Assembly (NCBI RefSeq): GCF_014692505.1
Contig: NZ_JACNYK010000003.1
Span: forward strand, 62,001 to 126,000
Length of the DNA: 64,000 nt
Direction of reading: 5' to 3'
Source of the DNA: Sphingobacterium arenae
GTDB taxonomy: Bacteria; Bacteroidota; Bacteroidia; Sphingobacteriales; Sphingobacteriaceae
Below, piece after piece: positions 16,519-25,445 of this stretch; position 1 is the stretch's first letter, and every line of letters starts with the position of its first letter. Both the position numbers and the translations under genes were made by a program. Under the pieces are notes generated by a model, which was given only the letters and a program-made list of their open reading frames with translations, ran no database searches and was not told the origin of the DNA.

Positions 16519-18555
16519 ATGGCACATAAACATACATACGATGCGGAAGGCAAGCAACTTTGTTGTACAGCAGAAGAAAAAATATATGCCAAAGCAGGCG
16601 CAGCAAACTTTATAGAAGAAGATGATTGTTGTGGTACAAAAAAGCACCGTCACGAAGAACATGATCATGGACACGAACATTCCAACATAGACGGCAGCAT
16701 TTTCAAGATGTTTATGCCTGCTGTTATTTCCATCGTGTTGTTGCTTGCAGGGATTGCCATGGATCATTGGTTCCCACAAATCTGGTTTACAGGTTGGGTA
16801 AGGGGCATCTGGTATGTGGTTGCTTATATTCCTGTTGGTCTGCCCGTGCTCAAAGAAGCCGTGGAGAGTATGGGTAAGGGCGATGTATTTTCAGAGTTTT
16901 TTCTCATGGGTATTGCCACGATCGGTGCATTTGCCATTGGCGAATATCCGGAAGGTGTCGCTGTTATGTTGTTTTATAGCGTTGGTGAAGTATTTCAGAC
17001 GATGGCTGTCTCGAGGGCAAAATCAAACATTAAATCCCTGCTTGATCAAAGGCCTGATGAAGTAACCATTTTAAGAAACAATGAACCACAAACCGTAAAG
17101 GCGGAAGCCGTAGACATTGGAGCGATCATACAGCTGAAGCCGGGAGAAAAACTCGGCTTGGATGGTGAATTATTATCAGACTCGGCATCGTTCAATACAT
17201 CAGCATTAACCGGAGAAAGTAGACCCGATACGAAAAATAAAGGCGAAACGGTTTTGGCAGGTATGATCAATCTCCATACCGTATCACAAATAAAGGTAAC
17301 AACAGCTTACACCGATAGCAAATTGAGTAAGATATTGGCTTTGGTACAAAATGCATCCTCCCAGAAAGCACCGACGGAATTATTTATACGAAAGTTTGCT
17401 AAAATCTATACGCCTATCGTGGTGTTCCTTGCCATCGGAATTACGTTTTTGCCTGCATTATTTGTTGCGGACTACATCTTTACCGATTGGTTGTACCGGG
17501 CATTGGTATTCCTCGTTATTTCCTGCCCTTGCGCTTTAGTTATTTCGATACCGTTGGGTTATTTTGGCGGTATCGGAGCAGCTAGTAGAAATGGTATTCT
17601 GATAAAAGGGAGTAATTTTTTAGATACGCTTGCCCGTATCCAAAATGTGGTCATGGATAAGACCGGAACAATGACGGAAGGCGTTTTTGACGTACAAGAG
17701 GTTAATTTTAGTGCGGAATTTGATAAAGATGAAATGCTTCAAATGGTTAATGTTCTGGAAAGTCAGAGTACACATCCCGTTGCCACGGCAATTCATCATT
17801 ATGTCGGAGACGTAGATCATTCCATCGAGCTTGTCCATACAGAAGAAATTGCAGGCCATGGACTGAAAGCTACCATTCATGGAAAAGAGCTGTTGGTAGG
17901 TAATTTCAAACTGATGGATAAATTTGGGATCGAATATAATTTAGATCTCGACCGTATTGTCTATACGACGATTGCCGTTGCCTACGATCGTAAATTTGTG
18001 GGGTATATGACGATTGCAGACAATATCAAAGCGGATGCTCAATTGACGATTGATAAGTTGAAATCTCTCGGTGTAAAGTCAACCATGTTGAGTGGTGATA
18101 AGCACACCGTTGTAGACCATGTGGCCAAAACTTTGGACATTCCGAATGCATTTGGAGATCTATTGCCGGAAGATAAAGTAAATAAGATAAAAGAGATCAA
18201 AGCCAAAGGTGAAAGTGTTGCTTTTGTCGGCGATGGCGTGAATGATGCGCCTGTCGTGGCATTGAGTGATGTCGGAATAGCGATGGGTGGACTGGGAAGC
18301 GATGCTACGATCGAAACGGCAGACGTGGTGATCCAAGATGATAAACCGAGCAAGATTCCCATGGCAATTCATATAGGCCAGCAAACGAAGAAAATCGTGT
18401 GGCAAAATATTGGACTAGCTTTTGGTGTCAAAGCCATTGTGCTTATTCTTGGGGCGGGAGGATTAGCTACCATGTGGGAAGCTGTTTTTGCCGATGTGGG
18501 CGTAGCGTTGTTGGCCATCTTGAATGCTATAAGGATACAGCGGATGACATTTTAG
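16519..18555 (+). CDS. Zn2+/Cd2+/Pb2+-translocating P-type ATPase (P1B-2)
   Basis: An inner-membrane efflux ATPase of 678 residues. It has the actuator TGES motif, the metal-binding membrane motif SCPCALV (C336, C338), the phosphorylation site DKTGT (D380), the P1B 'HP' motif STHPVATA, and GDGVNDAP. The last helices carry FADVGVALLAILNA, whose aspartate corresponds to the ZntA/CadA metal-site residue, so Zn/Cd/Pb is more likely than Cu. In place of a folded HMA domain the first 60 residues hold cysteine pairs and EHDHGHEH. The open frame could extend to a TTG at 16486, but ATG 16519 has AAAGGA five bases upstream. No metal regulator is adjacent. The gene overlaps the convergent ligase gene by four bases. 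Confidence 0.92.
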   Translation: MAHKHTYDAEGKQLCCTAEEKIYAKAGAANFIEEDDCCGTKKHRHEEHDHGHEHSNIDGSIFKMFMPAVISIVLLLAGIAMDHWFPQIWFTGWVRGIWYVVAYIPVGLPVLKEAVESMGKGDVFSEFFLMGIATIGAFAIGEYPEGVAVMLFYSVGEVFQTMAVSRAKSNIKSLLDQRPDEVTILRNNEPQTVKAEAVDIGAIIQLKPGEKLGLDGELLSDSASFNTSALTGESRPDTKNKGETVLAGMINLHTVSQIKVTTAYTDSKLSKILALVQNASSQKAPTELFIRKFAKIYTPIVVFLAIGITFLPALFVADYIFTDWLYRALVFLVISCPCALVISIPLGYFGGIGAASRNGILIKGSNFLDTLARIQNVVMDKTGTMTEGVFDVQEVNFSAEFDKDEMLQMVNVLESQSTHPVATAIHHYVGDVDHSIELVHTEEIAGHGLKATIHGKELLVGNFKLMDKFGIEYNLDLDRIVYTTIAVAYDRKFVGYMTIADNIKADAQLTIDKLKSLGVKSTMLSGDKHTVVDHVAKTLDIPNAFGDLLPEDKVNKIKEIKAKGESVAFVGDGVNDAPVVALSDVGIAMGGLGSDATIETADVVIQDDKPSKIPMAIHIGQQTKKIVWQNIGLAFGVKAIVLILGAGGLATMWEAVFADVGVALLAILNAIRIQRMTF

Positions 18556-20072
18556 GTTAGCTTGCTGTACTCGATCTTAGCATGATGGCGAGGATCTCTT
18601 GGTAGCTGCTGGAATTTTACGGTTGTTATCGAGAAAGGCAGTTGTTGAAGTTCTGCTAGTACCTGCTCCTTTATGGATTGCGTTTCCGCTGTTAGTTCAA
18701 TAAATGCACTTATATCGGTGCCGTCAGAAAGAATCGTTCCTATTTCAACGCCGTCGATGGACTGCACGTAGTTTTCAAAAACAAAAGTTGAGAGCCAATC
18801 TTCTCCTTGGGGGATGAGCGTATTGCACCTTCCTGTGAGAAAGAGGCGTCCATCCCGGATATAACCGCTGTCGCCCGTTCGGTGCCAATAGATACCATCA
18901 ATCAAGATTTTATTTGCCCGAAGCGCTTGTTCATTTTCATAATATTGTGTGAGCACGTGAGGACCGGAAACAACAATTTCACCCCATACACCCTCCGGCT
19001 GTTGCATACGTTCAAATGCTTCCAAAGAAATATCGAAAAGCGGTTTATCTGTAATCGGAATAATCTTTACCTGTGTTTTATGAAAGATTGCACCGACCGG
19101 TATACCTCGTTTTAAGTTGAATGTAGAGGTTTCGGATGCCAGTTCCTCAACGGCAATAGAGCTAATAGGCTCGGCTTCCGTAGAGCCGTAGAGAATTCGA
19201 ACATTTTTAGTCGGGAATGCTTTGTTGTATAGTTTCGCTTCTTTTAAAAATACAGGTGCGCCACCGGTAAAGATATCGTTCAGTTCCGGCAATGAAATTT
19301 TATGTTCGTAAATGTGTTCGGCAATACGCTTGATAAAATACGGGGAAGCCACCAGTCTAGTAACCTGATAATTTAAAAGCTGTTTTATTATTCTTCGAGG
19401 CTGGATTTTCGTAGGTTTTGATGGGTTGAAATCAGCAATCACCGAAGTCGATCCCACGGCAAGATTGATAAGCAAAACAATAGGCAACACGGACATGTCT
19501 ACGTCCGATGGCTTAGCTTGGATCTCCTCCTCCAGCGCTTTAAACTGTTCGTATAAAAAACCATGTGTCCGTAATGCTGCTTTTGGCGTTCCGGTACTGC
19601 CTGTCGTAAAGGTAATAAGTGCCGCATCTTTCAACAGTGTCTGACACATTTGGTCATTTTCCTTTCCAGAATAAGACAATCCTAACTTGATCGGAATCTG
19701 CCGGATGCCTTTAGAAAAGAAACGCAGCATATGAGCTTTCCAACTACCGACAAATGCTTTGCAATCCGCGATTTGACAACAGGTATCCAGACGATCTATC
19801 TTGCTCCATTGATCGACAAAAACGACGGTTGCTCCCAGATAGAACAGCGCCAGCACATTTCGGTATAGGTCAATGCCCATCGGTACAAACAGTAAAACCC
19901 GATCACCTTTTCGGATTCCTTTTCGTTTGAAGTAATTTGCCGTTAGCCGAACATGCGGTGCGAGTTCTGAAAAAGTAATTTTATCACCGTTTTTATCCCA
20001 GATAGCGGTTTTGTCAGGATACCTTTCGGCGTTATGTATAAACAGATCAGCGATGTTAAATGGATTTTCCAT
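18552..20072 (-). CDS. AMP-forming acyl ligase / acyl-CoA synthetase-like protein
   Basis: A 506-residue ANL-superfamily enzyme that should activate a carboxylate as acyl-AMP and pass it to CoA or another acceptor. The P-loop motif is TFTTGSTGTPKAA. LYGSTEAEP and HRTGDSGYIRDG are the A5- and A7-like motifs. The C-terminal segment RDPRHHAKIEYSKL keeps the catalytic lysine and reminds me of OleC-type ligases, but that is only an impression. No transmembrane part is seen. It is the last gene of the nine-gene operon and overlaps the GNAT gene before it by 17 bases. The context suggests it activates a fatty acid or other lipid acid. The acyl specificity is unknown. Confidence 0.85.
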   Translation of the reverse strand: MENPFNIADLFIHNAERYPDKTAIWDKNGDKITFSELAPHVRLTANYFKRKGIRKGDRVLLFVPMGIDLYRNVLALFYLGATVVFVDQWSKIDRLDTCCQIADCKAFVGSWKAHMLRFFSKGIRQIPIKLGLSYSGKENDQMCQTLLKDAALITFTTGSTGTPKAALRTHGFLYEQFKALEEEIQAKPSDVDMSVLPIVLLINLAVGSTSVIADFNPSKPTKIQPRRIIKQLLNYQVTRLVASPYFIKRIAEHIYEHKISLPELNDIFTGGAPVFLKEAKLYNKAFPTKNVRILYGSTEAEPISSIAVEELASETSTFNLKRGIPVGAIFHKTQVKIIPITDKPLFDISLEAFERMQQPEGVWGEIVVSGPHVLTQYYENEQALRANKILIDGIYWHRTGDSGYIRDGRLFLTGRCNTLIPQGEDWLSTFVFENYVQSIDGVEIGTILSDGTDISAFIELTAETQSIKEQVLAELQQLPFSITTVKFQQLPRDPRHHAKIEYSKLT

Positions 20073-21024
20073 AGAGCGTGTAGGTTTTTAATAGATGTCC
20101 ATTGTACTGATCGGATAGGGGAGTTGCGTCTCCTTCGTCAATCATCAAAGCATAAATAATCTGCTGATATTCTTTCGTTACGGCTTTTTGATAAAATTCA
20201 TCAACTAATACTAATCCTAGACCCCGATATAGTCGTTTGGGACTGCGGGCAAGTGTTTTGATGATTAAGGTTTTGCCAGCTCGGTTTAAAAGATCATCTG
20301 TGCCCAGCAGAACGCCGACGATTTCGCCCTCGTGTTCCGCAATTTGGACAAACTCGGGTTTCAATACAGATTGCAACGGTAGGTATTTTTCTAAAAAAGA
20401 CGATTCGCTGATCGGGCTGTACAGAAAGTTCTGTTTAAAAGAGTCGTGTAAAAACGGGTGTAGCTTTTTTAAATCAGCCACGTAATTGTCCCTATCTAAT
20501 CCCCGAATGATAACCCCATCACGAAGCAACCTGCTTTTTAACTTGTCAATTTTTTCATTTCGGCGTGGAGCAACGGCGGCTATGGCCGAATAATAATGTG
20601 CTATCGGCTCGAAGCCTATTGATTTCCACTGTTTGGCATAGTAAGGTTCGTGTTTCATCTCCATAAAGAACAAGGGTTTTTCGGGATGATTATGAAAGCG
20701 GTAGTTTTCCCAGGTTGAACCGTTCATTGGACCGATGAGGAAATCTACGCCCTGTTCTTTAGCTTGTTTTTCGATGGTCTGAAACAGTTGACTTACCGCC
20801 TCCTCGTTTTCCTGTGCCTCGTAAGCACCTACCAGCCCAACATTTCTATCTTTATATGAAATACCCTTATTGATGTACAAAACGGCTTTTGCGAGATAAA
20901 CACCTTGCTGTTTTACCGCGATGCCTGCATAGTAATGATCCGTGGGCATACGTTCATTCCCCTGCGATACATTTATTTGGGCAAATGTGTCGGATTGTTC
21001 TTTGGTATAGATTTCGGTGATCAT
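20056..21024 (-). CDS. GNAT-superfamily N-acyltransferase-like protein
   Basis: A soluble protein of 322 residues from this start. The C-terminal half resembles a GNAT domain (GEIVGVLLGTDD, then a basic RSPKRLYRGLGLVLVDEFYQ segment in the acyl-CoA-binding position). The N-terminal half looks like a second, weaker GNAT lobe, so it may be a double-GNAT protein. An ATG 12 bases upstream (21036) is in frame. The ATG at 21024 is preferred because it forms a TAATG junction with the preceding stop, as the preceding gene pair does. The transferred acyl group and its acceptor are unknown. Placed before an acyl ligase in a lipid operon, it may acylate the amino group of the lipid intermediate, which is inference. 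Confidence 0.7.
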   Translation of the reverse strand: MITEIYTKEQSDTFAQINVSQGNERMPTDHYYAGIAVKQQGVYLAKAVLYINKGISYKDRNVGLVGAYEAQENEEAVSQLFQTIEKQAKEQGVDFLIGPMNGSTWENYRFHNHPEKPLFFMEMKHEPYYAKQWKSIGFEPIAHYYSAIAAVAPRRNEKIDKLKSRLLRDGVIIRGLDRDNYVADLKKLHPFLHDSFKQNFLYSPISESSFLEKYLPLQSVLKPEFVQIAEHEGEIVGVLLGTDDLLNRAGKTLIIKTLARSPKRLYRGLGLVLVDEFYQKAVTKEYQQIIYALMIDEGDATPLSDQYNGHLLKTYTLYGKSI

Positions 21025-21704
21025 TAGATTATCCATGATTGTGTCAATAACATACTCGCTATGACTGTAAACGGAATCGAAACGTTATCGTAGCCGTCAC
21101 GGCTAACAGCTTCGGCAATAGTAGACAATAATGCTATAAACGCGAAAGCGAACATTTTACTCGTATTCATGTCAGATAAATACAGGTATCGCCAACTGAT
21201 GACAGCAATCAAAAACGCACTGATAAAGAAGGCTAGGGATCCTGTTGCGGTTTTCGTAGCTCCAGCTATTCGATAAGAACCCCACGGCCATTTTTTGCCA
21301 CACAATGCCGCCAAAGGGTCACTGATAGCGAGTATCATGATGGGAAGATAATAATAGATGTATTGATGTCCTTGATGGCTGTACGAAAGATAGCAACCAT
21401 AAACGGCTACAGGATAGGCTAAGCTACCTACTGATTTGCGGTCGATTGCGTTGATAGATTTTAGCAGATTGAAGCGTAGCGAACAGATTAGTATGACCGC
21501 AAATGAAGCACACAATAACAGTACCCACCAATGGTTGTCCAGTAGTACAGGAAAAAGTAAGGCCAGCAGTCCAGTGCCAAGATGCACAAACTTTCTTGTC
21601 AACTCGACTTTTACTTTAAGAACGTGATACAAGAACTCTCCGAGTGCAAAGAGTAGGAGATAACATCCTGCGAGGATAAGTGTATTTTTTAAGTTCGTTT
21701 CCAT
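21024..21704 (-). CDS. Dolichol/phytol kinase-like CTP-dependent lipid kinase (CdsA superfamily)
   Basis: A 226-residue polytopic membrane protein with about six to seven hydrophobic helices. The motif RKFVHLGTGLLALLFP (residues 37-52) and the DPLAALCGKKW segment followed by KTATGSLAFF are the hallmark pattern of dolichol kinase, phytol kinase (VTE5) and SEC59-like proteins. These phosphorylate long isoprenoid alcohols using CTP. It follows the DUF3419 gene with a TAATG junction and shares one with the GNAT gene. The likely substrate is a prenol or other lipid alcohol. A diacylglycerol kinase-like role cannot be excluded. Confidence 0.75.
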   Translation of the reverse strand: METNLKNTLILAGCYLLLFALGEFLYHVLKVKVELTRKFVHLGTGLLALLFPVLLDNHWWVLLLCASFAVILICSLRFNLLKSINAIDRKSVGSLAYPVAVYGCYLSYSHQGHQYIYYYLPIMILAISDPLAALCGKKWPWGSYRIAGATKTATGSLAFFISAFLIAVISWRYLYLSDMNTSKMFAFAFIALLSTIAEAVSRDGYDNVSIPFTVIASMLLTQSWII

Positions 21705-22789
21705 TACTTTTCTTCCACGATAAATTGATTGTAAAAGAAGCCGTTGTCATCCGCTGTCAGCTGTTGGGACAATTTGCTCAGATAGCGTACTTCGGACGGA
21801 AAAATACCGGAGATACGGCGTGGCACCATCAGATTCCAATAGCCTATTCTGCCACCATCTGCTAACAGATTTATCAGTTTTTCCGCCGTTTCCGTAAAGA
21901 GCTTTTTATCCATGTATTCGAAGATATTGGATAAATTCATGCTATTAAATTGTCCGTAATCCTGGGCTACCTGCTCGGCAAATCCTTGACGGATAACCAA
22001 GCTGTCCAAATTGCCCTTTATTTTATGGTAAGATTTCGGTTGCAGATAATGGGGCAATAGTTCGCCGAAATTCCCTGTTAGGTTATAACGTAATATCGGA
22101 TTTTGTTGGGCACTGGCTTTTTTCAGCTGTTTTTCAGCTTTCTTGAAAATGTAAGAAGAAACGTCTATCCCTACTTCTTTTAGGAACTGCGGATCACGCC
22201 CCCATTTCCCCATGACCAAACGGCTAAAAAAGATATTGAAGAATAAACGCCAACGCCAGCTATTCCATTTTTTGTGGTAAAACTGGACTTGTTCCAATTC
22301 GTCCTTTGGTGCCAATAATTGCTCCACCCGTCCTTTACTGTGGATGAAAGGCAATACGCTTTTGGCAAACAGCTGAAAATACCGCTCGAATTTCCCTTGA
22401 TGTATAATGCCTCGGGTTATTGTATCGGTATGTCGTTCCCAATATTGACGTACGTCAGCGGTTAATTCCTGTTTTAACTGTTGGAATAGTTTCAGTCTGT
22501 CTGCCCCCTCCTGAAAACCTAGAAAGACAAGTATATCGTCATAATCCAAAGAACGGATAGCAGCTTTCTTCAATTCTACGAGATACAGTTGCGTCAGATT
22601 TACGTCTACCGCGACAACCAGTTCGGGATCAGCGGTAAGTAAGGAAAAACTGTTGTCACCAGCGGAAGCGATAGATAAAATTTTCGAACCATTTTTAGGT
22701 GCTAACCCTTGGAGCAGTATTTCCGGGTCTTCCCAACAATTGGCGTAGCGGATAATGCTAAAATCAACTCTTTTATCCAGATTACCCAT
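21704..22789 (-). CDS. DUF3419 / BtaA-like S-adenosylmethionine 3-amino-3-carboxypropyl transferase
   Basis: A 361-residue soluble protein. IRYANCWEDPEILLQGL near the N-terminus and SIASAGDNSFSLL plus VAVDVNLTQLYLVELKKAA reproduce the DUF3419 pattern: a SAM-binding fold with the conserved CWED and VDxN motifs. The characterised member is BtaA, which moves the 3-amino-3-carboxypropyl group of SAM to diacylglycerol in betaine-lipid synthesis. The frame is open upstream to 22873, but ATG 22789 sits in ATGGGTAA, overlapping the stop of the preceding gene by eight bases. No BtaB-type N-methyltransferase is in the operon, so the product may be an unmethylated homoserine-type head group or a different acceptor. 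Confidence 0.8.
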   Translation of the reverse strand: MGNLDKRVDFSIIRYANCWEDPEILLQGLAPKNGSKILSIASAGDNSFSLLTADPELVVAVDVNLTQLYLVELKKAAIRSLDYDDILVFLGFQEGADRLKLFQQLKQELTADVRQYWERHTDTITRGIIHQGKFERYFQLFAKSVLPFIHSKGRVEQLLAPKDELEQVQFYHKKWNSWRWRLFFNIFFSRLVMGKWGRDPQFLKEVGIDVSSYIFKKAEKQLKKASAQQNPILRYNLTGNFGELLPHYLQPKSYHKIKGNLDSLVIRQGFAEQVAQDYGQFNSMNLSNIFEYMDKKLFTETAEKLINLLADGGRIGYWNLMVPRRISGIFPSEVRYLSKLSQQLTADDNGFFYNQFIVEEK

Positions 22790-25418
22790 GCTGGTGACGT
22801 TCTTGTGCTTCGTCCAAAATCTTGATTTCACCTGTACTTCCATCCATCTCGAGCCAATCACCTGTTTTAACACGGGACAATAGACCTGTTACACTGACAA
22901 TACAGGGAATCCCCATTTCCCGGGAAACGATCGCCGAATGACTCAGTAGGCTGCCACGTTCCACAATGATGGCTCCCGCGCTGGGAAAAAGCGTTACCCA
23001 TCCGGGGTCGGTACTGGTTGTCACCAAAATATCGCCATCCAGGGAGTTGATTTCGTTTGGATGATGTACGACACGGGCTCTCGCTTTGACCTGTCCCGGA
23101 CAGCAACCAATTCCTTTTAGGTCGCTTTCGGTTATCTCTATCTTGCTTTTGCTGTAAAAATCGTTACTTTGGTATACAACGCCGTAGGTACCAATGCGTT
23201 CGGACGGCATAGGCATCTGCTGAAAGCGCTCATGCTCTTCCTTGCGCACGGCAACGAGTGATTTGAGGTCGGTCGTTAAGCTCCGTCCTTCGATATAGGC
23301 AAAAATTTCTTCTTTGCTCAAAAAGAAGATATCACGATCAAATTCCAGTATATCTTCCTCGTAGAACCGCTTGCCGATATAGGTGAAAATCTCCCGTACA
23401 ATCCCAAAACCTCTGGTTCGTTCATAGCGTAGGTTTTCGCGTGCACTCACCAAATTGCGGGTGCGCTTCAATGTTTTCTTAAAAATCCATTTTTTGAGCG
23501 GCTTATGGCGCAGCGCCTTTTTCATAACAGCTTCTGCATCTGTACGGAGCTTTTCCTCGATTTGATTTGAAGTTTTAGCTGTTGTGATTCCCGACTCGAC
23601 GTACGATTTCAGCACCTGCACAAATCGTGATGGATCTTGCGTATAGGAAATGGTTTCCAACTTTAACTCCCCAACACATCGCTCCCCAAAATCGGTGATG
23701 TATTGTTCAATCATCTGTTTTGTTTTCTTGCTTTCGGGGAGATGGTCGTATAGCAAAAACTGCCAGATATCCTCAGGTGTTTCGCGGAGGAACACTTGTT
23801 TCAAATAGGGTGTATCTGAAATATAGGTCGCGATCTCGACACTGAGGTGGATTGGTTGTGTGGAGATAATGTCAGCACTACCGCATAAAAGATCGTTATG
23901 AATATTCGGATGGTTTTCTTTCGTATATTCTTCACAACGTTTTTTGAGTAAACCAAACCATATCATTGCAAAAAAATCATTGAGTAGCGGCGCTTTCCAC
24001 TGATGGAGAAGTGTCCGTTCGAAATGCAGGTATAAATTCATCAGTTCGCTGGCGTCCTTCGATTGAAAATCTATTCTTTTGTATTTGTCGATCGTGCGAT
24101 CCAACAAATTTTTAAATGCTATCCGCTGTTTAGGCAAGGTTCTGAAATGTCCGTACATTTTTACGATCATTTTCAAAATACGTCTCCATGCCTGTCCTTT
24201 TGACAATAGATAACTTTCGGGAACATCGAAACTCTCCTTAACGCCCATCATTTGCTCCATGAAACGCGCATTTAGACTGTATCCCGGTAACATGGCCAAT
24301 AAATGATACCAGGAGCGTAAATTGTAATATACCCGACCGTTGATGAACCCGAGCATATTCGCAAATACACGTTGATGGCGATGGATTGTCTGCTCATCTA
24401 CACCCAATATCGATACAAATATTTTGTAGGCGGTTTCGTACGATTGGCTGATAAAAGAAAAGGTCAACGGTGTGGTTACACCGGGGTATGATTCCACAAT
24501 ATTACTGTTGTCCCATACGATGTATTCGCTGGTTGGATCGGGCAATTTGGAAAGTCCGGTTATCGGCCGCGTCTGTAAGATATACAGGTTGTCGTCCTTC
24601 ACCGCAAATTCAACATCCTGATACAATCCGAATGCTTTTCTCAACTTGTTCAATAGTCGATCCAGTTGCCAAATAACACCATCTGAAATCGCTTGGTCAT
24701 TCTGGTTAATTCTTGGTACATCCGATAATACCACTCCGCCAATGCCATCTGGATTTAGTATCATTTGCTGTTTTTTGCGAACGGTTTGTCGGTCGAGACG
24801 TCCATTTGCAATGATATAGTTATCTGCTTCCAATTCTCCGGAGACCAAACCCTCGCCCACACCAAATACAGCCGATATGAGTTTCTCTTTCCGGTGTCCA
24901 TTTACGGGATTCATACCCAAAGCGACTCCCGCGGCATCAGCCTCAATCATTTCCTGTACGATAACGCCTATGCCCAGACTTGGACCGAGACGATTTGCCT
25001 GTCGGTAAGCATGCACACGTTCCGAAAAAACGGAGCGCCAGACATCCTTTATGCGCTCCAATACCTGCTCTTTTTTGACGTACAGATAGCTTTCAAACTG
25101 TCCGGCAAAAGAGTGTTGTCGTCCATCTTCGTCCAACGCAGAAGAGCGTACCGCCAAATAGGTAACCTCCGCGAACTGTGTATTTAATTCTGCTTGTACG
25201 ACAGGCGGGAAGACATATCGGTCGATAGCATGCAATACATCTGTCGTGCGCTCGATGGAAGACACGTCCTTAAAAACCTCTGCAAGAAAATCAGCCGGCA
25301 TTACGGCCCATTTCGGAACATGCAGACCTAACTGACCTAATTTCAGTAGATTTTTAGCTTTACCGCCTATCGCCGGATGCTCTATATATTGATATTGATT
25401 ACCTTGAATAAAAATCAT
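22782..25418 (-). CDS. PEP-synthase-like phosphotransferase with rifampin-phosphotransferase-like domain order
   Basis: An 878-residue cytosolic protein. Residues of about 1-320 are an ATP-grasp domain of the PEP synthase/PPDK type (IGGKAKNLLKLGQLGLHVP, then VRSSALDEDGRQHSFAGQFES). A long middle region of unknown fold follows. The C-terminus (about 780-870) is a swivelling phosphohistidine domain with ERGSLLSHSAIVSREMGIP, where H827 is the phospho-carrier. The PEP/pyruvate-binding TIM barrel of true PEP synthase is absent. The order ATP-grasp, substrate domain, His domain is that of rifampin phosphotransferases, which move the beta-phosphate of ATP to a small molecule. In this operon the acceptor is more likely a lipid precursor than an antibiotic, which is inference. 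Confidence 0.82.
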   Translation of the reverse strand: MIFIQGNQYQYIEHPAIGGKAKNLLKLGQLGLHVPKWAVMPADFLAEVFKDVSSIERTTDVLHAIDRYVFPPVVQAELNTQFAEVTYLAVRSSALDEDGRQHSFAGQFESYLYVKKEQVLERIKDVWRSVFSERVHAYRQANRLGPSLGIGVIVQEMIEADAAGVALGMNPVNGHRKEKLISAVFGVGEGLVSGELEADNYIIANGRLDRQTVRKKQQMILNPDGIGGVVLSDVPRINQNDQAISDGVIWQLDRLLNKLRKAFGLYQDVEFAVKDDNLYILQTRPITGLSKLPDPTSEYIVWDNSNIVESYPGVTTPLTFSFISQSYETAYKIFVSILGVDEQTIHRHQRVFANMLGFINGRVYYNLRSWYHLLAMLPGYSLNARFMEQMMGVKESFDVPESYLLSKGQAWRRILKMIVKMYGHFRTLPKQRIAFKNLLDRTIDKYKRIDFQSKDASELMNLYLHFERTLLHQWKAPLLNDFFAMIWFGLLKKRCEEYTKENHPNIHNDLLCGSADIISTQPIHLSVEIATYISDTPYLKQVFLRETPEDIWQFLLYDHLPESKKTKQMIEQYITDFGERCVGELKLETISYTQDPSRFVQVLKSYVESGITTAKTSNQIEEKLRTDAEAVMKKALRHKPLKKWIFKKTLKRTRNLVSARENLRYERTRGFGIVREIFTYIGKRFYEEDILEFDRDIFFLSKEEIFAYIEGRSLTTDLKSLVAVRKEEHERFQQMPMPSERIGTYGVVYQSNDFYSKSKIEITESDLKGIGCCPGQVKARARVVHHPNEINSLDGDILVTTSTDPGWVTLFPSAGAIIVERGSLLSHSAIVSREMGIPCIVSVTGLLSRVKTGDWLEMDGSTGEIKILDEAQERHQHG

Positions 25419-25445
25419 TTGTTTCTTCTTTCTGAATGCAGGTTG

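Noticed and set aside
22782-25418. True phosphoenolpyruvate synthase
   Set aside because: The C-terminal PEP/pyruvate-binding barrel is absent and the phosphohistidine domain lies at the very end, so the rifampin-phosphotransferase-like layout fits better.
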